Part shown: in pieces, positions 44,820 to 53,902 of the stretch
Layout: the number at the start of each line of letters is the position of its first letter
How positions within the stretch are numbered: the stretch's first letter is position 1
NCBI RefSeq assembly: GCF_038443705.2
Contig: NZ_CP151767.2
Span: forward strand, 3,091,501 to 3,155,500
DNA from: Yoonia sp. SS1-5
GTDB taxonomy: Bacteria > Pseudomonadota > Alphaproteobacteria > Rhodobacterales > Rhodobacteraceae
Length of the DNA stretch: 64,000 nucleotides
Direction: 5' to 3'
Program-made: the position numbers and the translations under genes
The notes under the pieces: generated by a model
What the model saw: the letters and a program-made list of their open reading frames with translations, nothing else
Databases searched by the model: none
What the model was told of the DNA's origin: nothing

Positions 44820-45353
44820 GTGCGTCCGATCATGACCCGTCTTCTGTCGTTCATTGACCGCCTGTCACGGCTTGCCGAAACAGTGGCCGTGCTGCTGATC
44901 TTTGGCTATTGCGCCCTGATGCTGACCGAAGTGGTCGCAAGGGCCCAGGCGCAGAGCTTTTCCTTTACGTGGGAGTTCAGCCAATACGCGATGGCTGCGA
45001 TCTTTGCGCTGGCGTCTGGCCCGGCCATCCGCACGGGTGTGCATGTGCGGATCACGCTGGTGGCCGAGATGTTGCCGCCAGGCCTGCGACGGGTCCTTGA
45101 TATTCTCGCAAACCTCGTGGCGCTGGTCATTGTTGCGCTGATCGTCTGGGCGATGTGGACCAAGACTGCCACCTCTTACGAGCGTAATATTCTGGCGACC
45201 AGTGTCACGAAATCCCCGCTATGGGTTCCGCAGGCCGTGGTGCTTTGGGGCATGGCGCAGCTTTGGCTGGACCTTGCGGCCCGGTTGATCCGCCGGCTGG
45301 CAAACCAGCCCTATGAATGGCGCGACGCCGACGCGGAGCCCTCGGATGTTTGA
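44820..45353 (+). CDS. TRAP transporter small permease (DctQ family)
   Basis: The 177-residue membrane protein has four hydrophobic segments (AVLLIFGYCALMLTEVVARA; FSQYAMAAIFALASGPAIRT; NLVALVIVALIVWAM; PQAVVLWGMAQLWLDL) and the DctQ-like HVRITLVAEMLPPGLRRVLD. The start is GTG 44820 or ATG 44832; neither has a clear ribosome site because of the hairpin just upstream. It overlaps dctM by 8 bp. Confidence 0.9.
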   Translation: MRPIMTRLLSFIDRLSRLAETVAVLLIFGYCALMLTEVVARAQAQSFSFTWEFSQYAMAAIFALASGPAIRTGVHVRITLVAEMLPPGLRRVLDILANLVALVIVALIVWAMWTKTATSYERNILATSVTKSPLWVPQAVVLWGMAQLWLDLAARLIRRLANQPYEWRDADAEPSDV

Positions 45354-46635
45354 AATCGCGGTTGTGACGATCCTGCTGTTTGTTGCGTTGCTGGCCGGGT
45401 CCGTCTGGATCGGATTGTCCCTTTTTGCGACGGGCTATCTTTTGCTGGCCATCTTCAAACCGAATATCCCCATGGACATCTTTTCCAGCGGGGTCATCTG
45501 GGGGTCGGTTATTCCAACGCCGCTATTGTCGCTGCCCCTGTTCATCCTGATGAGCGAGGTGCTGGTGGCCGCGGGGCTGGGTCGATCCCTGTTTTCGGGC
45601 CTGGCCCCATGGCTGGGGCGGCTGCCGGGCGGGTTGCTGCATGTCAATGTCGTGGGCTCAACGCTGTTTGCTGCCGTCTCGGGATCTTCGGCGGCAACGA
45701 CAGCCATTGTGGGCAAGGTCAGCCTGCCCGAGCTGCAGGCGCGTGGATATGACCGAAAACTCGCCATGGGGTCGTTGGCCGGGGCAGGGACGCTGGGTTT
45801 CCTGATCCCGCCATCAATCATCATGATCATCTACGGGGTTGTGGCAGAGCAATCTATTCTGGAACTTTTCGTGGCCGGGGTCATTCCGGGCCTTTGTCTT
45901 GCTGCGCTTTACATGGCCTATATCGCCGGGCACCAAATCGCGACCGGGTCACAGCCCCGGCAGGAACGGGCCACATGGGGCGCGCGGCTGCAAGGGATGC
46001 GGGATATCGGGCCGGTTGCGGCATTGATTGTTGCGATCATGGGGTCGCTCTATCTTGGGCTTGCCAGCGTCACGGAACTCGCAGCCATTGGTGTGCTGGG
46101 CGCGTTGGTGATTGCGGTCGTCATGGGGCGGTTTACGTTCCCGGCCATGGTGCGGGCCGGGCGGCGGGCCGTACGTACATCTGCCATGATCGGGCTGATC
46201 ATCATCGGCGCGGCGCTGCTGAATTCGGCCTTCGGCTTTCTGGGCATCCCAAAGGCAATTGCATCGCAAATTGCGTCTCTTGGGCTGTCGCCATTTGTGC
46301 TGATCGCGGTGCTGTTGGTCTTCTACGCGCTTTTGGGGATGTTCCTTGATGGCACCTCAATTATCGTCATGACCCTGCCAATCACGCTGCCGCTGGTGAC
46401 AGCGGCGGGATATGATCCGATCTGGTTCGGTATCTTCGTCGTTGTGGCGGTTGAGATCAGCCAGATCACCCCACCCATCGGGTTCAACCTGTTTGTCATT
46501 CAATCCCAAACCGGCGAGGGCATCGGGACGATTGCCCGCGCTGCGTTGCCGTTCTTTTTCCTCCTGCTTGCATTTGCTTTGCTACTTGCCGTATTCCCGC
46601 AGCTTGCATTGTGGTTGCCGGGGACATTGCGATGA
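45346..46635 (+). CDS. TRAP transporter large permease (DctM family)
   Basis: The 429-residue protein has about 12 membrane helices, starting FEIAVVTILLFVALLAGSVW. The DctM signatures GSSAATTAIVGKVSLPELQA, LAGAGTLGFLIPPSIIMIIY and EISQITPPIGFNLFVIQSQT are clear. It uses a Na+ or proton gradient to move the ligand handed over by the binding protein. It overlaps the GntR gene (ATGA). Confidence 0.95.
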   Translation: MFEIAVVTILLFVALLAGSVWIGLSLFATGYLLLAIFKPNIPMDIFSSGVIWGSVIPTPLLSLPLFILMSEVLVAAGLGRSLFSGLAPWLGRLPGGLLHVNVVGSTLFAAVSGSSAATTAIVGKVSLPELQARGYDRKLAMGSLAGAGTLGFLIPPSIIMIIYGVVAEQSILELFVAGVIPGLCLAALYMAYIAGHQIATGSQPRQERATWGARLQGMRDIGPVAALIVAIMGSLYLGLASVTELAAIGVLGALVIAVVMGRFTFPAMVRAGRRAVRTSAMIGLIIIGAALLNSAFGFLGIPKAIASQIASLGLSPFVLIAVLLVFYALLGMFLDGTSIIVMTLPITLPLVTAAGYDPIWFGIFVVVAVEISQITPPIGFNLFVIQSQTGEGIGTIARAALPFFFLLLAFALLLAVFPQLALWLPGTLR

Positions 46636-47348
46636 GCACGCTTTATGCGCAGGTTTGTGAAAAAATCCTGGATCAGATCCAGAATGGTGCGCTGAAAGTC
46701 GGGGATCGCCTGCCACCCGAAGCGGATTACGCAGCAGAGCTGGGCATCAGCCGGTCAACCCTGCGGCTTGCGTTTTCGGAACTGGAAGCAGCGGGCGTCC
46801 TGAAGCGCAAAAAACGGGCCGGCACCGAGATTATCTCGGACACGCCAAAACCGCGCTTTAATATGGCGACCAGCGGGATTGGTGAACTGCTCAGCCTTGG
46901 GCGCGACACGGAATTCACCATCTTTGAAACCCGCACATGCCGCACCGAAGATATCGAGCAACTGGAAGGGCTGTTCAGCGAGACAGGCCATTGGCTGCAT
47001 GTCAGCGGTGCCAGATCGCTTGCCAGCGAGACGCGACCGTTCAGTGTGAACCAGGTTTTTGTTCCGGCCCGCTTTGCGGCGATTGAACCATTGCTGACAG
47101 CCAACAAGACATCCGTCTATCAGGCTATCGAGGACACGTTCAGCGTCGCAGTTGGCCGGGTCAGCCAAACTGTCCGCGCCATCGCCTGTCCTGCGGCAGA
47201 AGCAAAGATCATGGGCCTGGCAGAGAATGCACCGGTCCTGCAGATCGAAGCGCAGCTTTTTGTGCAGGACGGATCCTTGATGGAAGTTTCGGTTGCCACC
47301 TTCGATCCAGCCCGGTTTCAGGTGCGGACGGATGTCGAAATCGAATAG
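46632..47348 (+). CDS. GntR-family regulator with UTRA domain
   Basis: The 238-residue protein has an N-terminal winged helix (YAQVCEKILDQIQNGALKVG, DRLPPEADYAAELGISRSTL with RLAFSELEAAGVLKRKKRAG) and a C-terminal UTRA effector domain (VGRVSQTVRAIACPAAEAKI; APVLQIEAQLFVQDGSLMEV), i.e. the HutC subfamily. As the last gene of the hyu-TRAP operon it probably represses the operon through the 40067-40082 palindrome and responds to the substrate or a product. Confidence 0.92.
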   Translation: MSTLYAQVCEKILDQIQNGALKVGDRLPPEADYAAELGISRSTLRLAFSELEAAGVLKRKKRAGTEIISDTPKPRFNMATSGIGELLSLGRDTEFTIFETRTCRTEDIEQLEGLFSETGHWLHVSGARSLASETRPFSVNQVFVPARFAAIEPLLTANKTSVYQAIEDTFSVAVGRVSQTVRAIACPAAEAKIMGLAENAPVLQIEAQLFVQDGSLMEVSVATFDPARFQVRTDVEIE

Positions 47349-47521
47349 CGGCCCCCGTGTCAGCCTGCGTGCAGCAATTCAGCAAATAAAACCTATGGTT
47401 GCGCGTCGGTTTTGACCGGTGACGCGGCAAGCGCGCGCCGATGATCCGATCTTGCCTTTGCATTTAAAGGGTTAACAGGCCGACGATTTCATTTGACTCC
47501 ACACCAGACACCGACCCAAGC

Positions 47522-47534
47522 TGACCTAAGGTCA
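47522..47534 (+). promoter_or_regulatory. Palindrome upstream of the 712-residue protein gene
   Basis: TGACC-TAA-GGTCA is a perfect inverted repeat 28 bp before the start codon. A TTGACT at 47493-47498 lies upstream without a good -10 at standard spacing. It is operator-like in form; the regulator is unknown. Confidence 0.35.
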
Positions 47535-47562
47535 ATTTACACAAAGCGAATTGGAGTGAGCG

Positions 47563-49701
47563 ATGCTCGAGCCGCTCGGCGATAATGAAGACGCCCCCAC
47601 GTACCTTGTCCCGAAGATGGGCGAATTTGCGGTGTCGAATACGGCCTTCTACACCTCTTTATACATTACCGATATTGAACCGCCGAAAACGAAACTCGAG
47701 GCTGACCCCCGGACCGAACTCGCCGAGCCGCTTGATCCATTTGCCAAAACGGCCGAAAGCGGCGCCGATGCGTCGACGCCCGCAATCGGGGTGCTTTTGA
47801 CCCATGAACAAGGGTGGTTTCAGGAAGGGCTTGCGCTGGGCACGTTGCTGCATTCGCTTTGCCTGGCACCGGGCGAAGTCACCAAGGTTGCAATTGTCGA
47901 CTGGCAACGACGGGCCGCAGCCATTGACGCGCAAGCCACGGATCAAAGCGAAGAGGTCTCCAGCGAATCCAATCAGGCCCTGTCCACCAACGAAGTTCAG
48001 CGCGCACAGGCGCGCGAGCTGCAATTTGGGCAATCCTCAAGCTCGTCCGTGTCAACGCAATCGAATATTGGCGGCAGTGCGGGCTTTCTGGGGATGGGCA
48101 TATCAGGGTCGTCATCTCTGGCCACAAGCCATGCGCATTCCGCATCAATGAGTACCGGCCAGCGGGATTTGTCAGCCGAATCCAGCCGCGATGTCAGTCA
48201 GCGCACCGAACAGCTAAGCCAGGCCACCCGGTCGCGCCGTTCAACCCAGGTGCGCGAGGTGCAGGAAGGCGAGACCGAGAATGTCACCACCCGCGTTGTT
48301 GCGAACTACAACCGGATGCACGCGCTGACAGTGCAGTATTACGAAGTGCTGCAGGTCTATGCGCTTAAAACACGGGTCTCCAAGGCGGAACGATGCTTGT
48401 TTGTCCCGTTTGAGGTGATTGATTTTAACGAAGAAACCCTGAAAGCGTGCCGCGAGGTATTGATCGCCATCGCGACAGATTTGGGGCTGGATGATTTGCG
48501 CATGCTTCTGATGGAAGCCGATGACAATGCCCAGTCGCGACAGGATGAAGTCGCCGCCGCAGAATTGGCCGTGGCCGAGGCAGCCAAGGCGATTGGTACT
48601 GCAAGCACCGTTCTGAATGCGCATCTGGCGCATCCTCCCCAGCCGCCGCAAGCATCGACGGACCTGTCGAAGTTCACCAAGGCGATGATTGAATTTCCCA
48701 AGGCAATGACCCGATGGGCGCTGCAGGCGGAAAAGCTCAAACTGGCCGTGCCGCAGGCTATCAAAATCCATGCCGAGACCGTCGCGCGTTTGGCCGCAAT
48801 CAAGACGCGGCACAGCGTGACGCAAGAACGGCTGTATGAGTATCTTAATCGTGACAAGCTTGCATTGAACCAGATGATGTGGATGCGGCTTGACGCGCAC
48901 AAGGTCCACGCGCTCCTGTCCAAACACCTGTTTCAGGGCAAGCCGCTGATCGGCCTGATCGACCCCAAACCGGTGGGTGTGTTTGGCAATTATGTCGCGT
49001 TGAAATGGCACTTTGACCACAAGGCCAAGCGGGATGATTTTTCTGCGAAATATGTGCGCGATGAGGAAGCAACCGTGAACACGCGCGTGGTCCTGCCATC
49101 TGACGGCGTTTTTGCCGAGGCCGTCCTGGGCCAGTCCAACGCAGCCGAGAAGATCGACCTGACCCGGTATTGGGATTGGGGCGACAATCCGATCCCGATC
49201 CTGCCACCGGATATTGCCGACATCAAAACCGGCAGCCGCGCGACTGATGTCGCGACAAAAGATGGGGCGCTTGATCCGTCCCTCGCGGCTTTGGGGCAGC
49301 TGCAGGGCTTGCCCGGCTCTGATCTGGCCGCCATTCTTGGGGCTTTGCAGCAAGGGTCGATTTTCCGCAATATGAGCGGGATCGAACAAACTGCCGAGCT
49401 TGCCAAGCAGACCAGCGGTGCAGCATCCAAAGGTGCATCAGAGGCTGCGAAAACGGCATTAGAAGCGCAGAAAGCCTATGCAGATGCCATGGTGCAACTG
49501 GCCAATTCCGACGTGGGCAAGGCTGCGGTCCAACTGGCCATGACAGCAACACCGCAAGGCAAGGCTGCAACCGTCTTGGGCGGTCTGATGAATGCCGCCA
49601 AAGGGTCAGGTGACCCCGAGGCACCACCCAAAACGCCCGTTGATACCGGCGTGCAGCGCACGTCACGCACCGTGGGCAGCAAGAACCGCCGGCGGTCGTA
49701 G
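47563..49701 (+). CDS. Unrecognised 712-residue protein, helical with a Ser/Gly-rich central segment
   Basis: I do not recognise an established family name. Visible parts are: residues 75-117 with LLTHEQGWFQEGLALGTLLH and SLCLAPGEVTKVAIVDWQRR; a polar helical stretch (120-155); a Ser/Gly-rich alternating segment (156-200: SSSSSVSTQSNIGGSAGFLG, then MGISGSSSLATSHAHSASMS); a second polar stretch (201-245); a conserved-looking NYNRMHALTVQYYEVLQVYA; a coiled-coil-prone region (320-450); DPKPVGVFGNYVALKWHFD; and an Ala-rich helical tail (620-690) with a basic end. There is no signal peptide. TTGGAGTGAG precedes the ATG. It is a single gene between two catabolic modules. A helix / amphipathic-hairpin / helix layout recalls membrane-inserting proteins, but this is only a shape argument. 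Confidence 0.8.
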   Translation: MLEPLGDNEDAPTYLVPKMGEFAVSNTAFYTSLYITDIEPPKTKLEADPRTELAEPLDPFAKTAESGADASTPAIGVLLTHEQGWFQEGLALGTLLHSLCLAPGEVTKVAIVDWQRRAAAIDAQATDQSEEVSSESNQALSTNEVQRAQARELQFGQSSSSSVSTQSNIGGSAGFLGMGISGSSSLATSHAHSASMSTGQRDLSAESSRDVSQRTEQLSQATRSRRSTQVREVQEGETENVTTRVVANYNRMHALTVQYYEVLQVYALKTRVSKAERCLFVPFEVIDFNEETLKACREVLIAIATDLGLDDLRMLLMEADDNAQSRQDEVAAAELAVAEAAKAIGTASTVLNAHLAHPPQPPQASTDLSKFTKAMIEFPKAMTRWALQAEKLKLAVPQAIKIHAETVARLAAIKTRHSVTQERLYEYLNRDKLALNQMMWMRLDAHKVHALLSKHLFQGKPLIGLIDPKPVGVFGNYVALKWHFDHKAKRDDFSAKYVRDEEATVNTRVVLPSDGVFAEAVLGQSNAAEKIDLTRYWDWGDNPIPILPPDIADIKTGSRATDVATKDGALDPSLAALGQLQGLPGSDLAAILGALQQGSIFRNMSGIEQTAELAKQTSGAASKGASEAAKTALEAQKAYADAMVQLANSDVGKAAVQLAMTATPQGKAATVLGGLMNAAKGSGDPEAPPKTPVDTGVQRTSRTVGSKNRRRS

Positions 49702-49817
49702 GCCGCCGTCGGAACGGTCCGATTTTGGCATGATGGGAGAGGAAAGTAGAATATAGTGTTCTATTTTGATGTATTTCGCATCGCGCCATGGGCCATTGGC
49801 TGACCCTTACGCAAGGT

Positions 49818-50678
49818 TCAAATGGATATCCTGCATCCGTCTGTGCCAACCGTGAAATTGTCCGACCAATGATCTTCGACGGCCTTTTGCCAGTCCTTTT
49901 CACCGTAATCGGGGTCGTCTGACGGGATCAAATGCGACAAGACAAGGTGTCTGACCCCGGCGTTTCGGGCCGTCTTGGCCGCATCATGCGCGTAGGTATG
50001 GGATCGGAGCCAGTGTTCCATCAGCTTTTCTGACCCATTGCCGATCCGCTTCATCAACGCGGGCAGGGCGGCGCCCAACATGGCTTCGTGAACCAGCACA
50101 TCAGCGCCCCGGGAAAAGTCTTCCATCGCGTTCATGGGTGCAGTGTCACCCGAGAAAACAACCGATTTGTGCGCGGTATCAAACCTGAATGCAAAGCAAT
50201 CCACCAATGGCGGGTGCTCTGTCCGCATCGCGGTGATGGTAATGCCATCAATCCGCAAAACCTCGCCCGCGTCGATAACGTGCAAGGTCACCAGGTCGCG
50301 CAAGTCTGGGCGACCTTCGTCTTCGATCCGCAGGTCGATGTCGGCTTTCATGGATGTCAGGAATGCCTGCCAATAATCCTCAAGGCCTTTGGGCCCATAG
50401 ACATCAACCGGCGCATTCAGCCCGGCCACCCAAGCCGTGTGCAACAGCGCCCCAAGTTCAAGATAGTGATCCGAGTGAAGGTGGCTGATCAGGACCAAGG
50501 ACAGGTCCTTAAGCTGCATTCCTTGATCGACAAGACCGCGGGTCACACCCAGACCGCAATCAAGCACAATGGACCGCCCGTTCAGGTGAACAAGGTTTGA
50601 CGTCGGCATGGAAGACCCGGGCCGAATGGCTGGCCCGCCTTTGGTGCCCAACAGGGCGATGTAATCATCTTGCATCAT
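49818..50678 (-). CDS. MBL-fold metallo-hydrolase
   Basis: The 286-residue enzyme shows the metallo-beta-lactamase motif LVLISHLHSDHYLELGALLH, a later Asp (VVFSGDTAPMNAMEDF) and a C-terminal His (VRHLVLSHLIPSDD), the RNase Z-like or arylsulfatase-like arrangement that binds two metals. There is no signal peptide, so it is cytoplasmic. It starts 7 bp after the aminotransferase stop and is last in the IclR-aminotransferase-hydrolase unit. It may open a lactone, thioester or ester intermediate, which cannot be told from sequence. Confidence 0.88.
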   Translation of the reverse strand: MMQDDYIALLGTKGGPAIRPGSSMPTSNLVHLNGRSIVLDCGLGVTRGLVDQGMQLKDLSLVLISHLHSDHYLELGALLHTAWVAGLNAPVDVYGPKGLEDYWQAFLTSMKADIDLRIEDEGRPDLRDLVTLHVIDAGEVLRIDGITITAMRTEHPPLVDCFAFRFDTAHKSVVFSGDTAPMNAMEDFSRGADVLVHEAMLGAALPALMKRIGNGSEKLMEHWLRSHTYAHDAAKTARNAGVRHLVLSHLIPSDDPDYGEKDWQKAVEDHWSDNFTVGTDGCRISI

Positions 50679-50685
50679 TGGGGCC

Positions 50686-52032
50686 TCACAAAGCGGAAAA
50701 TGCGGTGTCCAATGCGGACACGATTGTGCTGGTGTCTGCCTCGGTCAGGACAAGGGGCGGCGACAGGATGATATTCGGGCCCGAAACCCGGACCATCGCG
50801 CCGTTTTGGTAGGCGGTTTCTTGGACCTTTGCGGCGGTCACCGGGTCAATTGGCGTCTTGGTCGCACGGTCACTGACCATCTCGATGGCGGTCATCAGGC
50901 CGTGACCACCACGCACATCGCCAATGATGTCATATTTTTCTTTCAGGGCCTGACAACCTGTAAACATTTGCGTACCGCGCGCGGCTGCGTTTTCAGGCAC
51001 ATTCAAGCGTTGGGTTTCTTTCAGACAGGCAAGTGCTGCGGCCGCCCCAACGGGATGACCGGAATAGGTGTAGCCATGGCCGATGCGCGCGTTTGGATTA
51101 TCCTCAAAGGTCTCGATCATGCGCCCGCCAATCATGACGGCCCCAAAAGGGAAGTAACCGTTTGTGATGGCCTTTGCCGTGGCCATCATGTCGGGCTGAA
51201 TGCCCCACAGGCGGGCGCCAGACCATGCGCCCGTGCGGCCATAGGCGGTAATGACCTCATCGGTGATCAGCAAAATGCCATGACGGTTGCAAATCTCTTG
51301 CACCATTGGTGCGAAGGATTTGTGCGGCGGGATTACGCCGCCTGCACCAAGGATCGGCTCCATGATCATCGCGGCGATTGTGTTGGCGCCCTGGAACGCG
51401 ATCTCATCTTCCAGTGCTTGCACGCAAAGCTGCGCCAGCCGCTCTGGGTCCGTTTCATTGAACGGATTGCGATAGGTATAAGGGGCCGGAATGTGGAAGC
51501 AGCCGGGCAGCAGTGGCTCGTAGGCGGTGCGGAAGTTGGCATTGCCGTTGACGGATGCGCCACCGATATGCGTGCCGTGATAGCCTTTCTTGAGGCTCAG
51601 GAACTTGGTCCGCCCCGCTTCGCCGCGCAGCTTGTGATACTGCCGCGCCAGTCGCAGCGCCGTTTCGACGGAATCAGACCCACCCGAGGTGAAAAACGCA
51701 CGCGACAGGCCATCAGGCGCAAAAAACTGGCTTAACTCATATGACAGTTCAATCGCGGCATCGTTCGAGGTACCGCGGAAGGTCGAATAATAGGGCAGTT
51801 GTTCAAGCTGCGCTGAGATTGCGTCTTTTACCGGCTGACACGAATAGCCCAGGTTGACGTTCCAAAGACCGCCGACCCCATCAACTGCCTTGTGCCCATC
51901 AATATCAATGATGCAGACCCCTTCGGACCCGGTGATGATCTTGGGCGGTTGATCAATGCTGTCTTGCGGCGACGTCATCGGGTGCCACATCAGACGCCCG
52001 TTGTGTTCTTTCAGGAAATTGCTGTCTTTCAT
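50686..52032 (-). CDS. Class-III pyridoxal-phosphate aminotransferase
   Basis: The 448-residue protein has the omega-amino-acid transaminase pattern: AFFTSGGSDSVETALRLARQ, the metal/PLP segment LLITDEVITAYGRTGAWSG and the Schiff-base Lys at about 287 (PDMMATAKAITNGYFPFGAV). It would convert an amino group to an aldehyde or ketone. The ATG at 52032 overlaps the IclR stop (ATGA), so the two are coupled. The aldehyde dehydrogenase encoded in the divergent operon is a natural next step. Confidence 0.9.
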   Translation of the reverse strand: MKDSNFLKEHNGRLMWHPMTSPQDSIDQPPKIITGSEGVCIIDIDGHKAVDGVGGLWNVNLGYSCQPVKDAISAQLEQLPYYSTFRGTSNDAAIELSYELSQFFAPDGLSRAFFTSGGSDSVETALRLARQYHKLRGEAGRTKFLSLKKGYHGTHIGGASVNGNANFRTAYEPLLPGCFHIPAPYTYRNPFNETDPERLAQLCVQALEDEIAFQGANTIAAMIMEPILGAGGVIPPHKSFAPMVQEICNRHGILLITDEVITAYGRTGAWSGARLWGIQPDMMATAKAITNGYFPFGAVMIGGRMIETFEDNPNARIGHGYTYSGHPVGAAAALACLKETQRLNVPENAAARGTQMFTGCQALKEKYDIIGDVRGGHGLMTAIEMVSDRATKTPIDPVTAAKVQETAYQNGAMVRVSGPNIILSPPLVLTEADTSTIVSALDTAFSAL

Positions 52033-52838
52033 GAGGTCTGTTCCATTTCCTTGCATGACGCGATGGCCTTGGACCATGCGGTTTCAATATCTTGCGGGAT
52101 GATGCCGCCCCAATTGCGCGTGATGTCCCGGCTGGCCTGAATAAGACCTTCCGTGATGATTTGTTCGAGTGACGCGGTAAAACGTGTTGCGACGCTGGCG
52201 ACCGACACCGCACCCGCAAAGGCGCCATCTTGATCGAAGATCGGTGAAGACAGGCTGTGGATATCAGTCTCAAACTGGCCGTTTGATCGTGCGATCCCAC
52301 GGCTGCGCGCGTCCTCGACCAAGATGCGCAACCCGTCTGCTGTCGTGGGCGTGGTGGGGGTGAAGGGCGCCAAATCTTCACACGCGATCGCGAACAGATC
52401 ATCAGGACCAAATGCGAGCGCGCAAATCCCTGATGCGGTGGCATGAAGCGGAAAAGTTGCGATGTCGATGACGGCCCGCGTGCTGTGTTTGGGTGATTCT
52501 TGGGATAGCAGGGCGAAAATTGTAGAACTCGACAAAACCGTGACGTGTACGGTTTCGCCAGACAGTTCCGACAAGGCCGACATCGGGGCTGCGGCACCAG
52601 TTTCGCGGGGGACAGTTTGTTCGCGCAAGCGGCCAAGCTGTAGCAATGCAGGCCCCAGGCGATATCCCTTTGTTTTGTGATTTTGTTCAACAAAACCAGC
52701 GGCCTCCAGTGCCATCAGATGCCGGTATGTGGTTGCTTTGTCGCGCTTGGCGAGACGGCACATCTCTGACAGGCCGATCTCGGGTTTCAGGGCGCTAAAA
52801 TGCGCCAGAAGTTCAAGTGCTTTGGTCGTGGAAGACAT
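52029..52838 (-). CDS. IclR-family transcriptional regulator
   Basis: The 269-residue protein has an N-terminal winged helix (TKALELLAHFSALKPEIGLS, RDKATTYRHLMALEAAGFVE) and a C-terminal effector domain (FPLHATASGICALAFGPDDL; SLSSPIFDQDGAFAGAVSVA). AAAGGGA precedes the ATG at 52838; a start 45 nt earlier is less likely. It is divergent from tctC, and the palindrome at 52910-52926 between them is a likely binding site. Confidence 0.92.
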   Translation of the reverse strand: MSSTTKALELLAHFSALKPEIGLSEMCRLAKRDKATTYRHLMALEAAGFVEQNHKTKGYRLGPALLQLGRLREQTVPRETGAAAPMSALSELSGETVHVTVLSSSTIFALLSQESPKHSTRAVIDIATFPLHATASGICALAFGPDDLFAIACEDLAPFTPTTPTTADGLRILVEDARSRGIARSNGQFETDIHSLSSPIFDQDGAFAGAVSVASVATRFTASLEQIITEGLIQASRDITRNWGGIIPQDIETAWSKAIASCKEMEQTS

Positions 52839-52909
52839 CGGTTTTTCCCTTTGCTCAAAAAAAATTTGCCACAACCCGGCCAAGCGGGCAAGCTATTTTT
52901 CATAACATC

Positions 52910-52926
52910 GGTTCATTATTTGAACC
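52910..52926 (+). promoter_or_regulatory. Palindromic operator in the IclR / tctC intergenic region
   Basis: GGTTCA-TTATT-TGAACC is a perfect 6-bp inverted repeat with a 5-bp centre, 20 bp before the tctC start codon. IclR proteins usually bind such short palindromes next to their own divergent gene. Binding is inferred from position. Confidence 0.5.
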
Positions 52927-52945
52927 AATCAACTGGGAGACTCCA

Positions 52946-53890
52946 ATGAAAAAGATTTTGACCACAGCATCTCTTGCTGCGCTTGGGTTGGCCGCGTTCG
53001 CTGCACCCGTCGCTGCAGAGTATCCGGAAAAGCCGGTTGAGTTTGTTGTGCCCTGGCCACCGGGTGATCTTGAAGATGTGCTGACACGCATGATCGCCGA
53101 GGACTTTTCCGCCGCATATGGCGTGCCTGCGGCTGTGGTGAACAAACCTGGCGGCGGCGGTGGGCCGTTCCCCGGTGCAATCGAAGTGGCAAACGCGCCC
53201 GCTGACGGCTACACCATCGGATCATTTATCATCGCCATTCCGGTCGTTGGTCCAAATCTGGGTATCCCGGAACTAAGTCCGAACCCGTTTGAGCCACTTG
53301 GCAACTTCCTGACATATCCGTTTGTGATCGCAGCAGGTGGCGATGCGCCTTACGATGACATGGCCGGTCTGGCCGCCCATGCGCAGGACAACGACGTTGT
53401 TCTGGGCCACTTTGGCGCACCGCTTGTTCCGACGCAGGTTACGCTCGGTCTTGCCGCTGAGATGGGCTTTTCCTTTGCGTCAGACGCGCCATTTGACGCG
53501 CTTGACTGCAACACGCTGGCATCCGGCGATGTGGACGTGATCAACACCACATTGCAGCTTATTCTGCCATGCCTTGATGACGTAAAAGTCCTCGCCTCCG
53601 TGGGCGGCGAACGCATCTCGCTCACACCCGACACGCCGACCGTGGCAGAGCTGGCGCCAAGCCTGAACGTATCCCTTTGGAACGGTTTGTTTGTTCACAA
53701 GGATACACCGGCGGATGTGCGCGAAAAGATCATCGCGGTAGCTGAACAGACAATGGCGTCTGAGCGCGCGCGAGAGCTGGCAGCGCAAACCGGTGCTTTG
53801 ATTTACTGGCAGTCTGCTGACGAAGTGGCCGCCCAGATCGAGGCTGATACAGAAACCCTCGGTGCTATCGGCACACTGCTCGGGAATTAA
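52946..53890 (+). CDS. tctC: Tripartite tricarboxylate transporter binding protein (TctC/Bug family)
   Basis: The protein (314 residues) has a signal peptide (MKKILTTASLAALGLAAFAA, PVAAEYPEKP) and the Bug-family start PEKPVEFVVPWPPGDLEDVL, AAVVNKPGGGGGPFPGAIEV and ADGYTIGSFI. It binds a carboxylate in the periplasm and passes it to TctAB. GGGAG is upstream of the ATG at 52946. It heads the operon tctC-tctB-tctA-aldehyde dehydrogenase-UPF0261. Confidence 0.93.
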   Translation: MKKILTTASLAALGLAAFAAPVAAEYPEKPVEFVVPWPPGDLEDVLTRMIAEDFSAAYGVPAAVVNKPGGGGGPFPGAIEVANAPADGYTIGSFIIAIPVVGPNLGIPELSPNPFEPLGNFLTYPFVIAAGGDAPYDDMAGLAAHAQDNDVVLGHFGAPLVPTQVTLGLAAEMGFSFASDAPFDALDCNTLASGDVDVINTTLQLILPCLDDVKVLASVGGERISLTPDTPTVAELAPSLNVSLWNGLFVHKDTPADVREKIIAVAEQTMASERARELAAQTGALIYWQSADEVAAQIEADTETLGAIGTLLGN

Positions 53891-53902
53891 TCGCGACATG
53901 TA

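Noticed and set aside
47563..49701. Reading the 712-residue protein as a chemoreceptor or phage tail protein because of its Ala-rich helices
   Set aside because: No HAMP or signalling hairpin motif, no membrane anchor and no phage genes nearby.
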